Assembly (NCBI GenBank): GCA_007135845.1
Contig: SLIC01000050.1
Location: 1 to 13,078 of the forward strand
Length of the DNA: 13,078 nucleotides
Direction of reading: 5' to 3'
Source: Candidatus Brevefilum sp.
Lineage (GTDB): Bacteria > Chloroflexota > Anaerolineae > Anaerolineales > Anaerolineaceae
Under the pieces are notes generated by a model, which searched no databases, had not been told where the DNA came from, and worked only from the letters and a program-made list of their open reading frames with translations. Both the position numbers and the translations under genes were made by a program. Below are positions 7,410 through 13,078 of the stretch, in pieces; positions within the stretch are counted from its first letter, which is position 1, and every line of letters begins with the position of its first letter.

Positions 7410-8716
7410 CATGATGCCTCCGATTTCCTGGCTGTGTTGAAGAGTGAGAAACCAATGATCACACCAATCACGAACAGGAAGATGCCCAGGGCAATGGCGA
7501 TGATCCCGATGCCGCCCACCAGTGTCAGCGGTAAGCCAATCAGGGTCAACAGGGCGCCAGGGGCAAGACAGGCAGCGATTGCCAGCCAGATCTTCCACCA
7601 GGCAACGGGTTTACTGCCGGCAACAACGCCAGTCTGTCCATTGACCATCACCTGGTAGACTTTGTCCTCATAGCGGTAAGCTGCCAGGTAAACGGGTAAA
7701 AGTATATAGCGCCAGGATTCATCGGAGAAATCTGCGCTCATGGTGAAATTCCTGACCTGGTTTGAGGCGATTCTCTGGTAACACGCTTTCTTAGCTTTTC
7801 CCCTGATGGTGTTTTTGCCAATTTCCCAGGCTTCTGTCAGGGTGGTCTCATAGGCTTGGGCTTGCCAGCCGGCCAGAAAATCGGGCCGGTAGGCTACCAG
7901 CTCATCCATGTTAAAGGGATAAAGCTGATGGAGTATATGATGGCTGATGTGTTTAGGGGCAGTTCCTGAAACGAGTAGATTATCAATATCAAGGTGCACA
8001 CGGCCGTTTTCCCATTTCCATACAGTGCGCGTCCGGGTCTCCCAGCGTTTCGTATGTGCGTTATAGCGCCGTTCGGATTTTTGGTAGCCAACCTCTGCCC
8101 GCCAGCGGGCGTCTACTGCGGCATTAAAAGTCCAGAAGGGCAGGTACAGGCCCAAAAAGCGTCGCACGACCACATTCTCTGCCAATGCACCGGGATGGTA
8201 CCAGCCCTTGCCCAGCCATGTTTTAGCTAAAGAAACGGTTTTATCAGGTTTGATTTTAAAGGGCACCAGGAAGCGCGGCCGCAGGGTTTCTTCCGGGCTG
8301 GTGATGACGTTGACCTGGTTTGAAGCACAAAAAGGGCAGGTTGTGGTCAGCGCACCTGCGGAGAGGGACAGCTCGCCACCGCAGGAATCGCAGTGCAGCA
8401 GCTGGCGTTCCGTCCCCCAGCCACGACGGGCTTGGGTCAACGTCTCCAGGGTGAACTCGAAGTCTTCGGCATTTCGACCTACCTGTTCGGCAGCCACCGG
8501 CGCAGCATAACCGCAATACTCGCAGGAAACGCCGCCTGCCGCGACGTCATAGGCAATATTCGCACCGCAATTTGGGCAGTCGTAACTGACCGCCTGGTCA
8601 TGTTCCAATCGCTCTGGCTGCGGGGCGTAGACGATCACCCCCGGTACCTGGGAGTCGACCTGGGTATATCCCTGGGGTGGCGACCAGTTAATCTCTTGAT
8701 GTGTGTTGTCTGGCAT
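7409..8716 (-). CDS. Zinc-ribbon membrane protein, first of two paralogues
   Basis: A 435-residue protein of unknown function and first gene of the minus-strand operon. It has two zinc ribbons, Cys47/50/65/68 (CPNC...CEYC) and Cys109/112/127/130 (CDSC...CPFC). A large soluble region (about 145-365) contains FLGLYLPFWTF and the VRNFTMSADFSDESW ... NGQTGVV block shared with the next gene. Two or three hydrophobic helices fill about 373-427. Such proteins are often annotated only as zinc-ribbon or, misleadingly, helicase-like. No helicase motifs are present. ATG 8716 is chosen because AGGAG (8725-8729) stands eight bases upstream and a promoter lies just beyond. An in-frame TTG extension to 9079 runs antisense through the NYN gene and is not credible. 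Confidence 0.87.
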   Translation of the reverse strand: MPDNTHQEINWSPPQGYTQVDSQVPGVIVYAPQPERLEHDQAVSYDCPNCGANIAYDVAAGGVSCEYCGYAAPVAAEQVGRNAEDFEFTLETLTQARRGWGTERQLLHCDSCGGELSLSAGALTTTCPFCASNQVNVITSPEETLRPRFLVPFKIKPDKTVSLAKTWLGKGWYHPGALAENVVVRRFLGLYLPFWTFNAAVDARWRAEVGYQKSERRYNAHTKRWETRTRTVWKWENGRVHLDIDNLLVSGTAPKHISHHILHQLYPFNMDELVAYRPDFLAGWQAQAYETTLTEAWEIGKNTIRGKAKKACYQRIASNQVRNFTMSADFSDESWRYILLPVYLAAYRYEDKVYQVMVNGQTGVVAGSKPVAWWKIWLAIAACLAPGALLTLIGLPLTLVGGIGIIAIALGIFLFVIGVIIGFSLFNTARKSEAS

Positions 8717-8753
8717 GAATAACACTCCTCTGCCTTGGTTGTTATCGTCTCTT

Positions 8754-8783
8754 ATTTTAACGCAAACCTGGGCTTGGTAACAA
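8754..8783 (-). promoter_or_regulatory. Promoter of the zinc-ribbon/methyltransferase operon
   Basis: On the minus strand, TTGTTA (8783-8778) and TAAAAT (8759-8754) are separated by 18 bases. This resembles a primary sigma-factor promoter. Transcription would begin near 8747, leaving a leader of about 30 bases that carries the AGGAG site. It is divergent from the NYN gene promoter. Confidence 0.6.
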
Positions 8784-8827
8784 ACCGTCCTTGTTAATCT
8801 TCTGTCTGGATCGATGTCTATAGTTTC

Positions 8828-8856
8828 TTGGAGCAGGCGTGTGGATGCGATAGAAT
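8828..8856 (+). promoter_or_regulatory. Promoter of the NYN gene, predicting a leaderless mRNA
   Basis: TTGGAG (8828-8833) and TAGAAT (8851-8856) are separated by exactly 17 bases. The usual seven-base step from the -10 puts the first transcribed base at or very near the A of the ATG at 8863. No Shine-Dalgarno sequence precedes that ATG. Confidence 0.6.
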
Positions 8857-8862
8857 TATGAC

Positions 8863-9351
8863 ATGGTTTTTTTGATAGACGGACACAACCTGGTCCCCCA
8901 CATGCCCGAGGTGGACCTTTCTGATCCTGACGATGAAGCGCGGTTGATCCGCATGCTGCAGGAATTCTGCCGCCTGCGACGAAAAAAGGTTGAGGTTTAC
9001 TTTGACCGGGCACCCGCGGGTTGGACAGGAACGCAGCAACACGGCCTGGTGCAGGCGCATTTTGTGCCCATAGGCACAACGGCTGATGCAGCTATCATGG
9101 CACGTCTGAAAAGCTTGGGTAAACGTGCCAGGAATCTAACCGTGGTCAGCTCTGACCGCCAGGTGGTTGCAGCTGCCCGGGCCGTCCATGCCAGGGTGGT
9201 GACTGCTGAAGCCTTTGCTGCAGAATGGGCGATGTTGGCGGATGAAGAACCTGAGCTTGACCCACGCAACCGATTGCTCAGCGAGGACGAAGTGGCTGAC
9301 TGGGAACAGCTCTTTCGCCGGGGACATCCACCAACAACAGGAAACAACTAA
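8863..9351 (+). CDS. NYN-domain (YacP/Rae1-like) endoribonuclease
   Basis: A 162-residue protein of the NYN/PIN-like fold. It has the YacP family pattern: LIDGHNL at 4-10 with Asp6, YFDRA with Asp48, the TTADAAIM segment with Asp75, and VVSSDRQV with Asp98. These acidic residues are the expected metal-binding nuclease site. The Bacillus subtilis relative Rae1 cuts mRNA in the ribosomal A site, and a similar RNA-processing role is likely but not shown. The C-terminal 35 residues are acidic and probably peripheral. The gene is transcribed divergently from the zinc-ribbon operon across a 146-base gap. There is no ribosome binding site, and the start sits right at the predicted transcription start. 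Confidence 0.88.
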   Translation: MVFLIDGHNLVPHMPEVDLSDPDDEARLIRMLQEFCRLRRKKVEVYFDRAPAGWTGTQQHGLVQAHFVPIGTTADAAIMARLKSLGKRARNLTVVSSDRQVVAAARAVHARVVTAEAFAAEWAMLADEEPELDPRNRLLSEDEVADWEQLFRRGHPPTTGNN

Positions 9352-9400
9352 TATTACAAATTGGGTAAACTTTATAAAACTCTAATTTAAATTTAATATA

Positions 9401-9429
9401 TTGGGCTTTGAAATCTAGTATAGTATTAT
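9401..9429 (+). promoter_or_regulatory. Promoter of the lipoprotein gene leader
   Basis: TTGGGC (9401-9406) and TATTAT (9424-9429) are separated by exactly 17 bases in an AT-rich setting. Transcription would start near 9436, giving an untranslated leader of about 185 bases before the lipoprotein GTG. Confidence 0.5.
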
Positions 9430-9430
9430 A

Positions 9431-9569
9431 AAGACACGAACTTTTATTGGTATGACGTGTGTCTTCCACCAGGAAATCTGCTGGACGTAAATGTTCAAAC
9501 GGATGGCAATGGTGGTTTCCTCCCTGAGATTGCCTGGTTTGTCCCCCCCATGCCAGGCAATCAACTTTT
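9431..9569 (+). promoter_or_regulatory. Candidate transcription attenuator leader
   Basis: A terminator-like stem pairs GATTGCCTGG (9528-9537) with CCAGGCAATC (9553-9562), ten perfect pairs, followed by AACTTTTAATT. An upstream near-copy of the 3' arm, CCAGGAAATC (9469-9478), can pair with the same 5' arm. Extended to 9468-9479 and 9527-9538, this rival stem has 11 of 12 pairs. A third option, CCACCA (9466-9471) with TGGTGG (9510-9515), would block the rival stem. AAGACAC (9431-9437) and GTGTCTT (9459-9465) form another hairpin near the transcript start. The layout fits a terminator/antiterminator switch. I do not recognise a riboswitch class. The interrupted T-run is a weakness. Confidence 0.45.
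9528..9569 (+). terminator. Terminator-like hairpin upstream of the lipoprotein gene
   Basis: A ten-pair perfect stem (9528-9537 with 9553-9562) encloses a 15-base loop with a C-run. A short, interrupted T-rich tail (AACTTTTAATT) follows. It lies between the promoter at 9401-9429 and the lipoprotein start, so it would act as an attenuator or end a short RNA of about 130 bases. Confidence 0.5.
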
Positions 9570-9619
9570 AATTGGGAAAATCATGCAAACTTAATCACTC
9601 AATAAATGGAGGTAGACCT

Positions 9620-10519
9620 GTGAACAAGAAATTATTTGTCATTTTGGTGTTGCTTAGCCTTTTTTTAACAGCGTGCTCTTTTACGAATATCCTTGATAGA
9701 GCCCTGGAATTCTTGCCCCAGGTAGAAGAGGCTTTGCCTGAAATGATGGAAGCACTGCCAGACATTGAGGATTTCGTCCCATTCGATCAAGAACAGGAAC
9801 CAGCTGAGGCAGAACCCATGGATCAGGTACTGGATGATTTGATCGTTGACACCGATGAAACCTCCCTCGATATCACTATGATAGAACGAACGATGGTGCT
9901 TGAATCAGTTGATCCGCTATATGAGATTGAGATTCGATACCCCTACATGGAAGGTGTCTCAGAGGCTATCTCTCCATTTAATAATGAAATGGATTATTTG
10001 GTTGAGGTCGTGCTGGAGGTGTTCTTGCGTGAAGTGGAAGAAAGTGATGCACAGCGACCTGATGATTCCATGGCGGCGGCCAGTTTCCTGGAGATCGATT
10101 ATGAAATCACCTACCAATCGGATGGGTTGTTTAGTGTTTATGTGCCGATTACGACCTACATCGCCATCAGCCCGAATCCCTGGATGGATTCCTTTTCATA
10201 CAATTATGACGCACATCATCAAGAATTCTTGATGCCGGGTGACTTTTTCATGTCAGACGCAGCCTATTTCCCAGCGATCTTGAACTTGGTCGAGACAGAA
10301 CTGGCAACAAGAGATATTGGTTATCAGGAAGGCGCAGCTGAAGAGGTTCTGCTCCGAAGAGATAACTGGAATTTTCTGTCTGAGGGTTTACGGTATAACT
10401 TCGACGCTTATGAAGTGACCCCTGGTGCTGCCGGTCTGCAGTTTGTAATCATCCCCTGGGAAGAGCTGTCTGGCATACTTGATCTGGATGGGCCAGCGGG
10501 CAGAATTCTCCAAGATTGA
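9620..10519 (+). CDS. Lipoprotein with RsiV-like DUF4163/DUF3298 ectodomain
   Basis: A 299-residue secreted lipoprotein. A basic start and hydrophobic stretch lead to the lipobox LTAC with Cys19 as the lipidation site. Residues 23-80 are a very acidic linker. Residues 100-185 resemble the DUF4163 (PdaC/RsiV) domain, for example IEIRYPYMEGV and FLEIDYEITYQ. The C-terminal part resembles DUF3298, with PGDFF near 206 and the closing FLSEGLRYNFDAYEV ... FVIIPWEEL pattern. In RsiV this region binds lysozyme outside the cell, but no sigma factor or anti-sigma partner is adjacent here. I chose GTG 9620 because GGAGG lies seven bases upstream and it gives a clean signal peptide. The family call is from pattern memory. 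Confidence 0.8.
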   Translation: MNKKLFVILVLLSLFLTACSFTNILDRALEFLPQVEEALPEMMEALPDIEDFVPFDQEQEPAEAEPMDQVLDDLIVDTDETSLDITMIERTMVLESVDPLYEIEIRYPYMEGVSEAISPFNNEMDYLVEVVLEVFLREVEESDAQRPDDSMAAASFLEIDYEITYQSDGLFSVYVPITTYIAISPNPWMDSFSYNYDAHHQEFLMPGDFFMSDAAYFPAILNLVETELATRDIGYQEGAAEEVLLRRDNWNFLSEGLRYNFDAYEVTPGAAGLQFVIIPWEELSGILDLDGPAGRILQD

Positions 10520-10686
10520 GGTGGTAAAAACAGTTACCAAACTCAGGTATCATCTGTGGAATGTAAGATAATGGATTTCATTCAATGTGGAAGAAATTAT
10601 CCCTTTCCCTGCCATTTGATACTTGGCGTTCAAGGGGTTTTAGGTTATTGAAGACGGACGATTTGAACCCAATCCCCATGGATATT

Positions 10687-10717
10687 TTGCTGAATTATTT
10701 ACGGGTATGATTATAAT
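10687..10717 (+). promoter_or_regulatory. Candidate promoter of the PIG-L gene
   Basis: TTGCTG (10687-10692) and a perfect TATAAT (10712-10717) are separated by 19 bases, slightly long. The predicted start near 10724 falls inside the dyad at 10714-10743. Confidence 0.45.
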
Positions 10718-10743
10718 AATCGTAATATTCTTACGCGTTATTA
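10714..10743. promoter_or_regulatory. Dyad overlapping the PIG-L promoter start site
   Basis: TAATAA (10714-10719) pairs with TTATTA (10738-10743), and CGTAA (10721-10725) pairs with TTACG (10731-10735). A small internal loop (T against CG) separates the two stems. The dyad covers the end of the TATAAT element and the inferred transcription start, where a repressor operator would be expected. It could instead be a chance AT-rich hairpin. Confidence 0.35.
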
Positions 10744-10783
10744 GATTTGATTATCTCGAGCAATTGTTCTCAAGGATAAGTGC

Positions 10784-11650
10784 ATGAAAACAATCCCCAA
10801 CCAAAATGGAAAAACACTGTTGAGTGTTCTGGCCCACCCGGATGATGAGACCTTCGGTATGGGCGGCACGCTGGCATTGTATGCTCGGCAGGATGTGGAA
10901 GTGCACCTGATTTGTGCCACACGCGGCGAGCTGGGTGACATCGACCCGGAGTACAAGGAACGTATCAAGAGCGCAGCTTGCCTGCGCACACAGGAGCTGC
11001 GTTGCGCAGCAGACATCTTAAGCATCCACAAATTGCACATCCTCAATTACCGAGATTCAGGTATGCCTGGCTCTGAAGCCAATGGACACCCTAAGGCGTT
11101 GGCAGCCCAACCGATCGATAAGGTTGCCGGGGAAGTTGCCCATCTCATCCGCGAGATCAAACCAAATGTGGTGGTCACCTTTGATCCAATCGGTGGTTAC
11201 CGACATCCCGACCATATTGCCATCCAGCTGGCCACCGTAAAAGCCTTTGAGCTGGCAGGTGATGCAGGCTTTGTGGATTCGTCGGGTTTGCCCCCGTTCC
11301 AACCTGAAAAGCTGTACTTCCATACCATTAACCGCACATTTTTAAAGATTGTTGTGTGGGTTTTGCGGTTGATTGGTAAAGATCCCCGCCGATTTGGGCG
11401 CAACCAGGACGTTGACCTGGTATCCATTGCCGAGGTAGATTTTCCCACCCATGTCAAAGTCGACTACCGACCGGTGAAGGAAATCAAAGCCCAGGCAGCC
11501 CAGTGCCATGCCAGCCAGGGTGGTGCGGATATGGACAAGGGCTTCAGGGGGCTGGTCACCCGTTTATTTGGCGGGCATAACGATACCTACATGCAGGCTT
11601 TTCCTGAACCACAAGAAGGGCAGCAGATCAAACGGGATTTGTTTGATTGA
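10784..11650 (+). CDS. PIG-L/LmbE family N-acetylglucosaminyl-type deacetylase
   Basis: A 288-residue zinc-dependent deacetylase of the PIG-L/LmbE family, which removes N-acetyl groups from sugar-linked substrates in cofactor or glycolipid pathways. The zinc motif AHPDDE lies at 17-22 (His18 and Asp21 as ligands, Asp20 as the likely catalytic base). The third ligand comes from YRHPDH (139-144, His144), after VVVTFDPIGG. It follows the layout of MshB and BshB. The substrate cannot be read from sequence, and no mycothiol or bacillithiol partner gene is nearby. AAGGA (10772-10776) stands seven bases before the ATG. The gene appears to be alone, with a promoter and possible operator upstream and a repeat element downstream. 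Confidence 0.93.
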   Translation: MKTIPNQNGKTLLSVLAHPDDETFGMGGTLALYARQDVEVHLICATRGELGDIDPEYKERIKSAACLRTQELRCAADILSIHKLHILNYRDSGMPGSEANGHPKALAAQPIDKVAGEVAHLIREIKPNVVVTFDPIGGYRHPDHIAIQLATVKAFELAGDAGFVDSSGLPPFQPEKLYFHTINRTFLKIVVWVLRLIGKDPRRFGRNQDVDLVSIAEVDFPTHVKVDYRPVKEIKAQAAQCHASQGGADMDKGFRGLVTRLFGGHNDTYMQAFPEPQEGQQIKRDLFD

Positions 11651-11691
11651 CGGTTAGATTTAAGGAATTCGGAGATATGGAACTAGTTATT

Positions 11692-11859
11692 AGGTGAATG
11701 GTGAGTGGCGATTAGTGAATGGTTCAAGAATAATGTCTCTATTTATTAACCTCGTAACAATTTTCTGGAATAATCATCGTAAAGGTAAAAAATAATTATT
11801 CGCTACCTGTTCAATCACTCACCAATCACCATTCTCTATTCACCATTCACGTTTCACTA
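11692..11859. repeat. Inverted-repeat element built of heptamers (MITE- or REP-like)
   Basis: The left arm (11692-11719) holds four heptamers in minus orientation: TTCACTA, ATCGCCA, CTCACCA, TTCACCT. The right arm (11811-11859) holds seven in plus orientation, from TCAATCA and CTCACCA to TTCACGT and TTCACTA. The arms are roughly complementary, and the symmetry continues inward as GAATAAT against ATTATTC. The centre of about 90 bases is AT-rich and non-coding. The transcript could fold into a long imperfect hairpin, which may also help end PIG-L transcription. No target-site duplication was recognised. Confidence 0.7.
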
Positions 11860-11860
11860 T

Positions 11861-11887
11861 TTTCCAAATCTCAAATGCATTTATAAT
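11861..11887 (+). promoter_or_regulatory. Candidate promoter of the MscS gene
   Basis: A perfect TATAAT lies at 11882-11887, with TTTCCA (11861-11866) at a short 15-base spacing as the best -35. The heptamer element ends at 11859, immediately beside it, so the -35 region abuts the repeat. The predicted leader is about 53 bases. Confidence 0.4.
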
Positions 11888-11946
11888 GAAAAAGGCTATT
11901 TTTTTAGTCAAACGCGATTATTCAGAGCTGGAAAAAGGAAAAATCA

Positions 11947-12828
11947 ATGGAAATACAGGCGGTATTACAGGATTGGTTAGCATCATTTCTTAATTTTCTA
12001 CCCAAACTGATTGCTGCGGTGGTGATCTTTATCCTGACGGTGATTTTGGCCAACATACCGGCAAAGGCAATCCGTCGGTTGGCTGCAAAACAGATCGAAA
12101 ACGAAGCTGTACTGAGTCTGATTAGAAATGTGAGCCAATGGGTGGTTGTGATCTTTGGCACACTCATTGCCCTGGAGCAGGTCGATTTCAATGTGACCGG
12201 TTTCATTGCCGGTTTGGGTATTGCCGGGTTTACGATCGGTTTCGCACTGCAGGATATTGCCCGAAATTTCATCTCTGGTTTGATCCTGCTTTACCGGCAG
12301 CCGTTCCAAATTGGGGATTTTATTGAGGTTTCCGGTCATATGGGTACGGTGAAAATGATCAATATTCGTGACACCGAGATTCAAACACTGGATGGGGACA
12401 TGGTCATCATCCCCAATAACAGGGTCTTTGAAAACCCAATTATTAACATGTCCACCGCGCGGCTCAGACGCCGTACCGTAGAAATTGGTTTGGGATACGA
12501 AGAGGATGTAGACCGGGCCATGGCGGTTTTCCTGGAAGCGATTCAATCCGTTAATGGGGTTGAAACGGAACCGGCACCGATGATCAATGCCATGCGCATG
12601 GAAGATACCGCCATGAATCTGACCGCTTTTTACTGGGTTAATCAGAAAGAGAGCAGCCCGCTGAGGGTCCACACGGATGTATTGAAAGCGGTAAACAGTG
12701 CTTCTTATCAGCATCACATCAACCTGCCCTATCCGACTCAAGCTGTGCTGGTGCAGCATAATGACGTTGCTGCTGGTACAAGAGGCAGGGGTACTTTTGA
12801 ACGCAAATCAGGGATAGACGATATTTAA
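11947..12828 (+). CDS. Small-conductance mechanosensitive channel, MscS family
   Basis: A 293-residue inner-membrane channel that opens under membrane tension to release solutes on osmotic downshock. Three membrane helices are visible (about 16-37, 62-78 and 84-115). The pore-lining TM3 carries the small-residue pattern GLGIAGFTIGFALQDIARN (90-108). PFQIGDFIEV (119-128) opens the beta domain, followed by GTVKMINIRDTEI and IIPNN (154-158), both standard for MscS. The alpha/beta C-terminal domain runs to about 270, then a short basic tail. The length is typical of the basic MscS type. AAGGA (11935-11939) stands seven bases before the ATG. It is a single gene, with no strong terminator seen after it. 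Confidence 0.95.
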   Translation: MEIQAVLQDWLASFLNFLPKLIAAVVIFILTVILANIPAKAIRRLAAKQIENEAVLSLIRNVSQWVVVIFGTLIALEQVDFNVTGFIAGLGIAGFTIGFALQDIARNFISGLILLYRQPFQIGDFIEVSGHMGTVKMINIRDTEIQTLDGDMVIIPNNRVFENPIINMSTARLRRRTVEIGLGYEEDVDRAMAVFLEAIQSVNGVETEPAPMINAMRMEDTAMNLTAFYWVNQKESSPLRVHTDVLKAVNSASYQHHINLPYPTQAVLVQHNDVAAGTRGRGTFERKSGIDDI

Positions 12829-13040
12829 GAATTCACCATTCGATTGAGCTGATCAATGCGCATTTCCAACGATCGTGTTGGATGGGAAGGTACTTGCCAG
12901 GTAAATGAGACATTATCAAGACAAATAACGGTGATAATAGTAGAAAAATTTTATTCAGTATAATCATTATTCTCCTTTTTAAATCACTGCACGAATGATT
13001 AATCGAAAAATATTATTGGCTTAATAAGATTGGAGCATAA
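12829..13040. other. Intergenic region after MscS
   Basis: No complete gene is seen. A stub of the heptamer repeat (TTCACCATTC) lies at 12832-12841 just after the MscS stop. CCAAC (12866-12870) and GTTGG (12877-12881) form a weak hairpin without a T-run. A TATAAT at 12959-12964 could serve the gene starting at 13041, but it lacks a convincing -35. Confidence 0.45.
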
Positions 13041-13078
13041 ATGGAGGATTTTTATAAATTACAGCAGCAGGACCGGGA
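13041..13078 (+). CDS. Start of a gene cut by the window edge
   Basis: An ATG at 13041 is preceded by GGAG (13032-13035) at five bases. Twelve codons are readable before the window ends (MEDFYKLQQQDR). The position, 212 bases after MscS and behind a good ribosome binding site, suggests a real gene. The product cannot be identified from this fragment. Confidence 0.55.
   Translation, partial: MEDFYKLQQQDR

Larger units (their letters stand above)
9352..9619. other. AT-rich intergenic region with structured leader
   Basis: No gene is seen. After the NYN stop the sequence is very AT-rich until about 9430, then carries a promoter (9401-9429) and a series of mutually exclusive stems (9431-9569). 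The GGAGG ribosome binding site of the lipoprotein gene lies at 9608-9612. No hairpin terminator for the NYN gene is visible before the promoter. Confidence 0.6.
10520..10783. other. Intergenic region between lipoprotein and PIG-L genes
   Basis: No gene is seen. TGGTAA (10522-10527) and TTACCA (10534-10539) form a six-pair hairpin just after the lipoprotein stop, but no T-run follows. GGGG (10634-10637) with CCCC (10674-10677) and GGTT (10643-10646) with AACC (10666-10669) could form a weak long-range stem. The promoter and dyad upstream of the PIG-L gene occupy 10687-10743. Confidence 0.5.

Noticed and set aside
7410..7598. N-terminal extension of the second zinc-ribbon gene up to 7598
   Set aside because: It lies within the coding region of the preceding gene in another frame. 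GGAGG directly precedes the ATG pair at 7412/7409, and the coupled stop/start is a better explanation.
8717..9079. N-terminal extension of the first zinc-ribbon gene up to a TTG at 9079
   Set aside because: It is antisense to the NYN gene and crosses two divergent promoters. ATG 8716 has a well-placed AGGAG, and the zinc-ribbon protein makes sense from there.
9431..9569. Cyclic di-GMP (GEMM) riboswitch before the lipoprotein
   Set aside because: GGACGTAAA at 9483-9491 resembles the GGACGCAAA core, but the GGCAAACC arm and the tetraloop receptor are absent, so the match is probably chance.
11998..12759. 253-codon open frame antisense to the MscS gene
   Set aside because: It mirrors a clear MscS gene, its translation is His/Asn-rich without domain features, and no promoter or ribosome binding site supports it. 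It is a shadow of codon bias.

Overview
The window looks like ordinary chromosome from a mid-GC, probably anaerobic bacterium. I lean towards Chloroflexota (Anaerolineae-like), but only from gene style: paired MgtE transporters, a YacP-type NYN protein, PIG-L/LmbE and MscS proteins, and dispersed repeats. No rRNA or phylogenetic marker settles it. I see no prophage, transposase, CRISPR array, tRNA or defence island.

Layout. Positions 1-345 are a graveyard of short dispersed repeats ending in a heptamer array. Two tandem MgtE-type magnesium transporter genes follow (558-3347, +), then triosephosphate isomerase (tpiA, 3576-4364, +). tpiA ends at a strong bidirectional hairpin terminator shared with a convergent minus-strand operon. 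That operon reads right to left from 8716 to 4450. It encodes two paralogous zinc-ribbon membrane proteins, a class I SAM methyltransferase, a small four-helix membrane protein and uracil phosphoribosyltransferase (upp). Stops and starts overlap or nearly touch at the first three junctions, and upp may have its own promoter. Divergent from it is a NYN-domain (YacP/Rae1-like) RNase gene whose promoter implies a leaderless mRNA (8863-9351, +).

Next come a structured leader (9431-9569) and a lipoprotein with an RsiV-like DUF4163/DUF3298 ectodomain (9620-10519, +), a PIG-L/LmbE deacetylase (10784-11650, +), a 168-bp inverted-repeat element built of heptamers (11692-11859), an MscS channel (11947-12828, +) and the first 12 codons of another gene at the right edge.

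Functional picture. Most genes are housekeeping or envelope related: Mg2+ uptake, glycolysis, pyrimidine salvage, osmotic protection and RNA decay. The less understood parts are the twin zinc-ribbon membrane proteins with their methyltransferase and membrane partners, and the lipoprotein leader, where a terminator-like hairpin competes with an upstream near-copy of its own 3' arm (a candidate attenuator). The heptamer elements at 253-301 and 11692-11859 share conserved ends, which suggests a mobile or REP-like family rather than simple slippage repeats.
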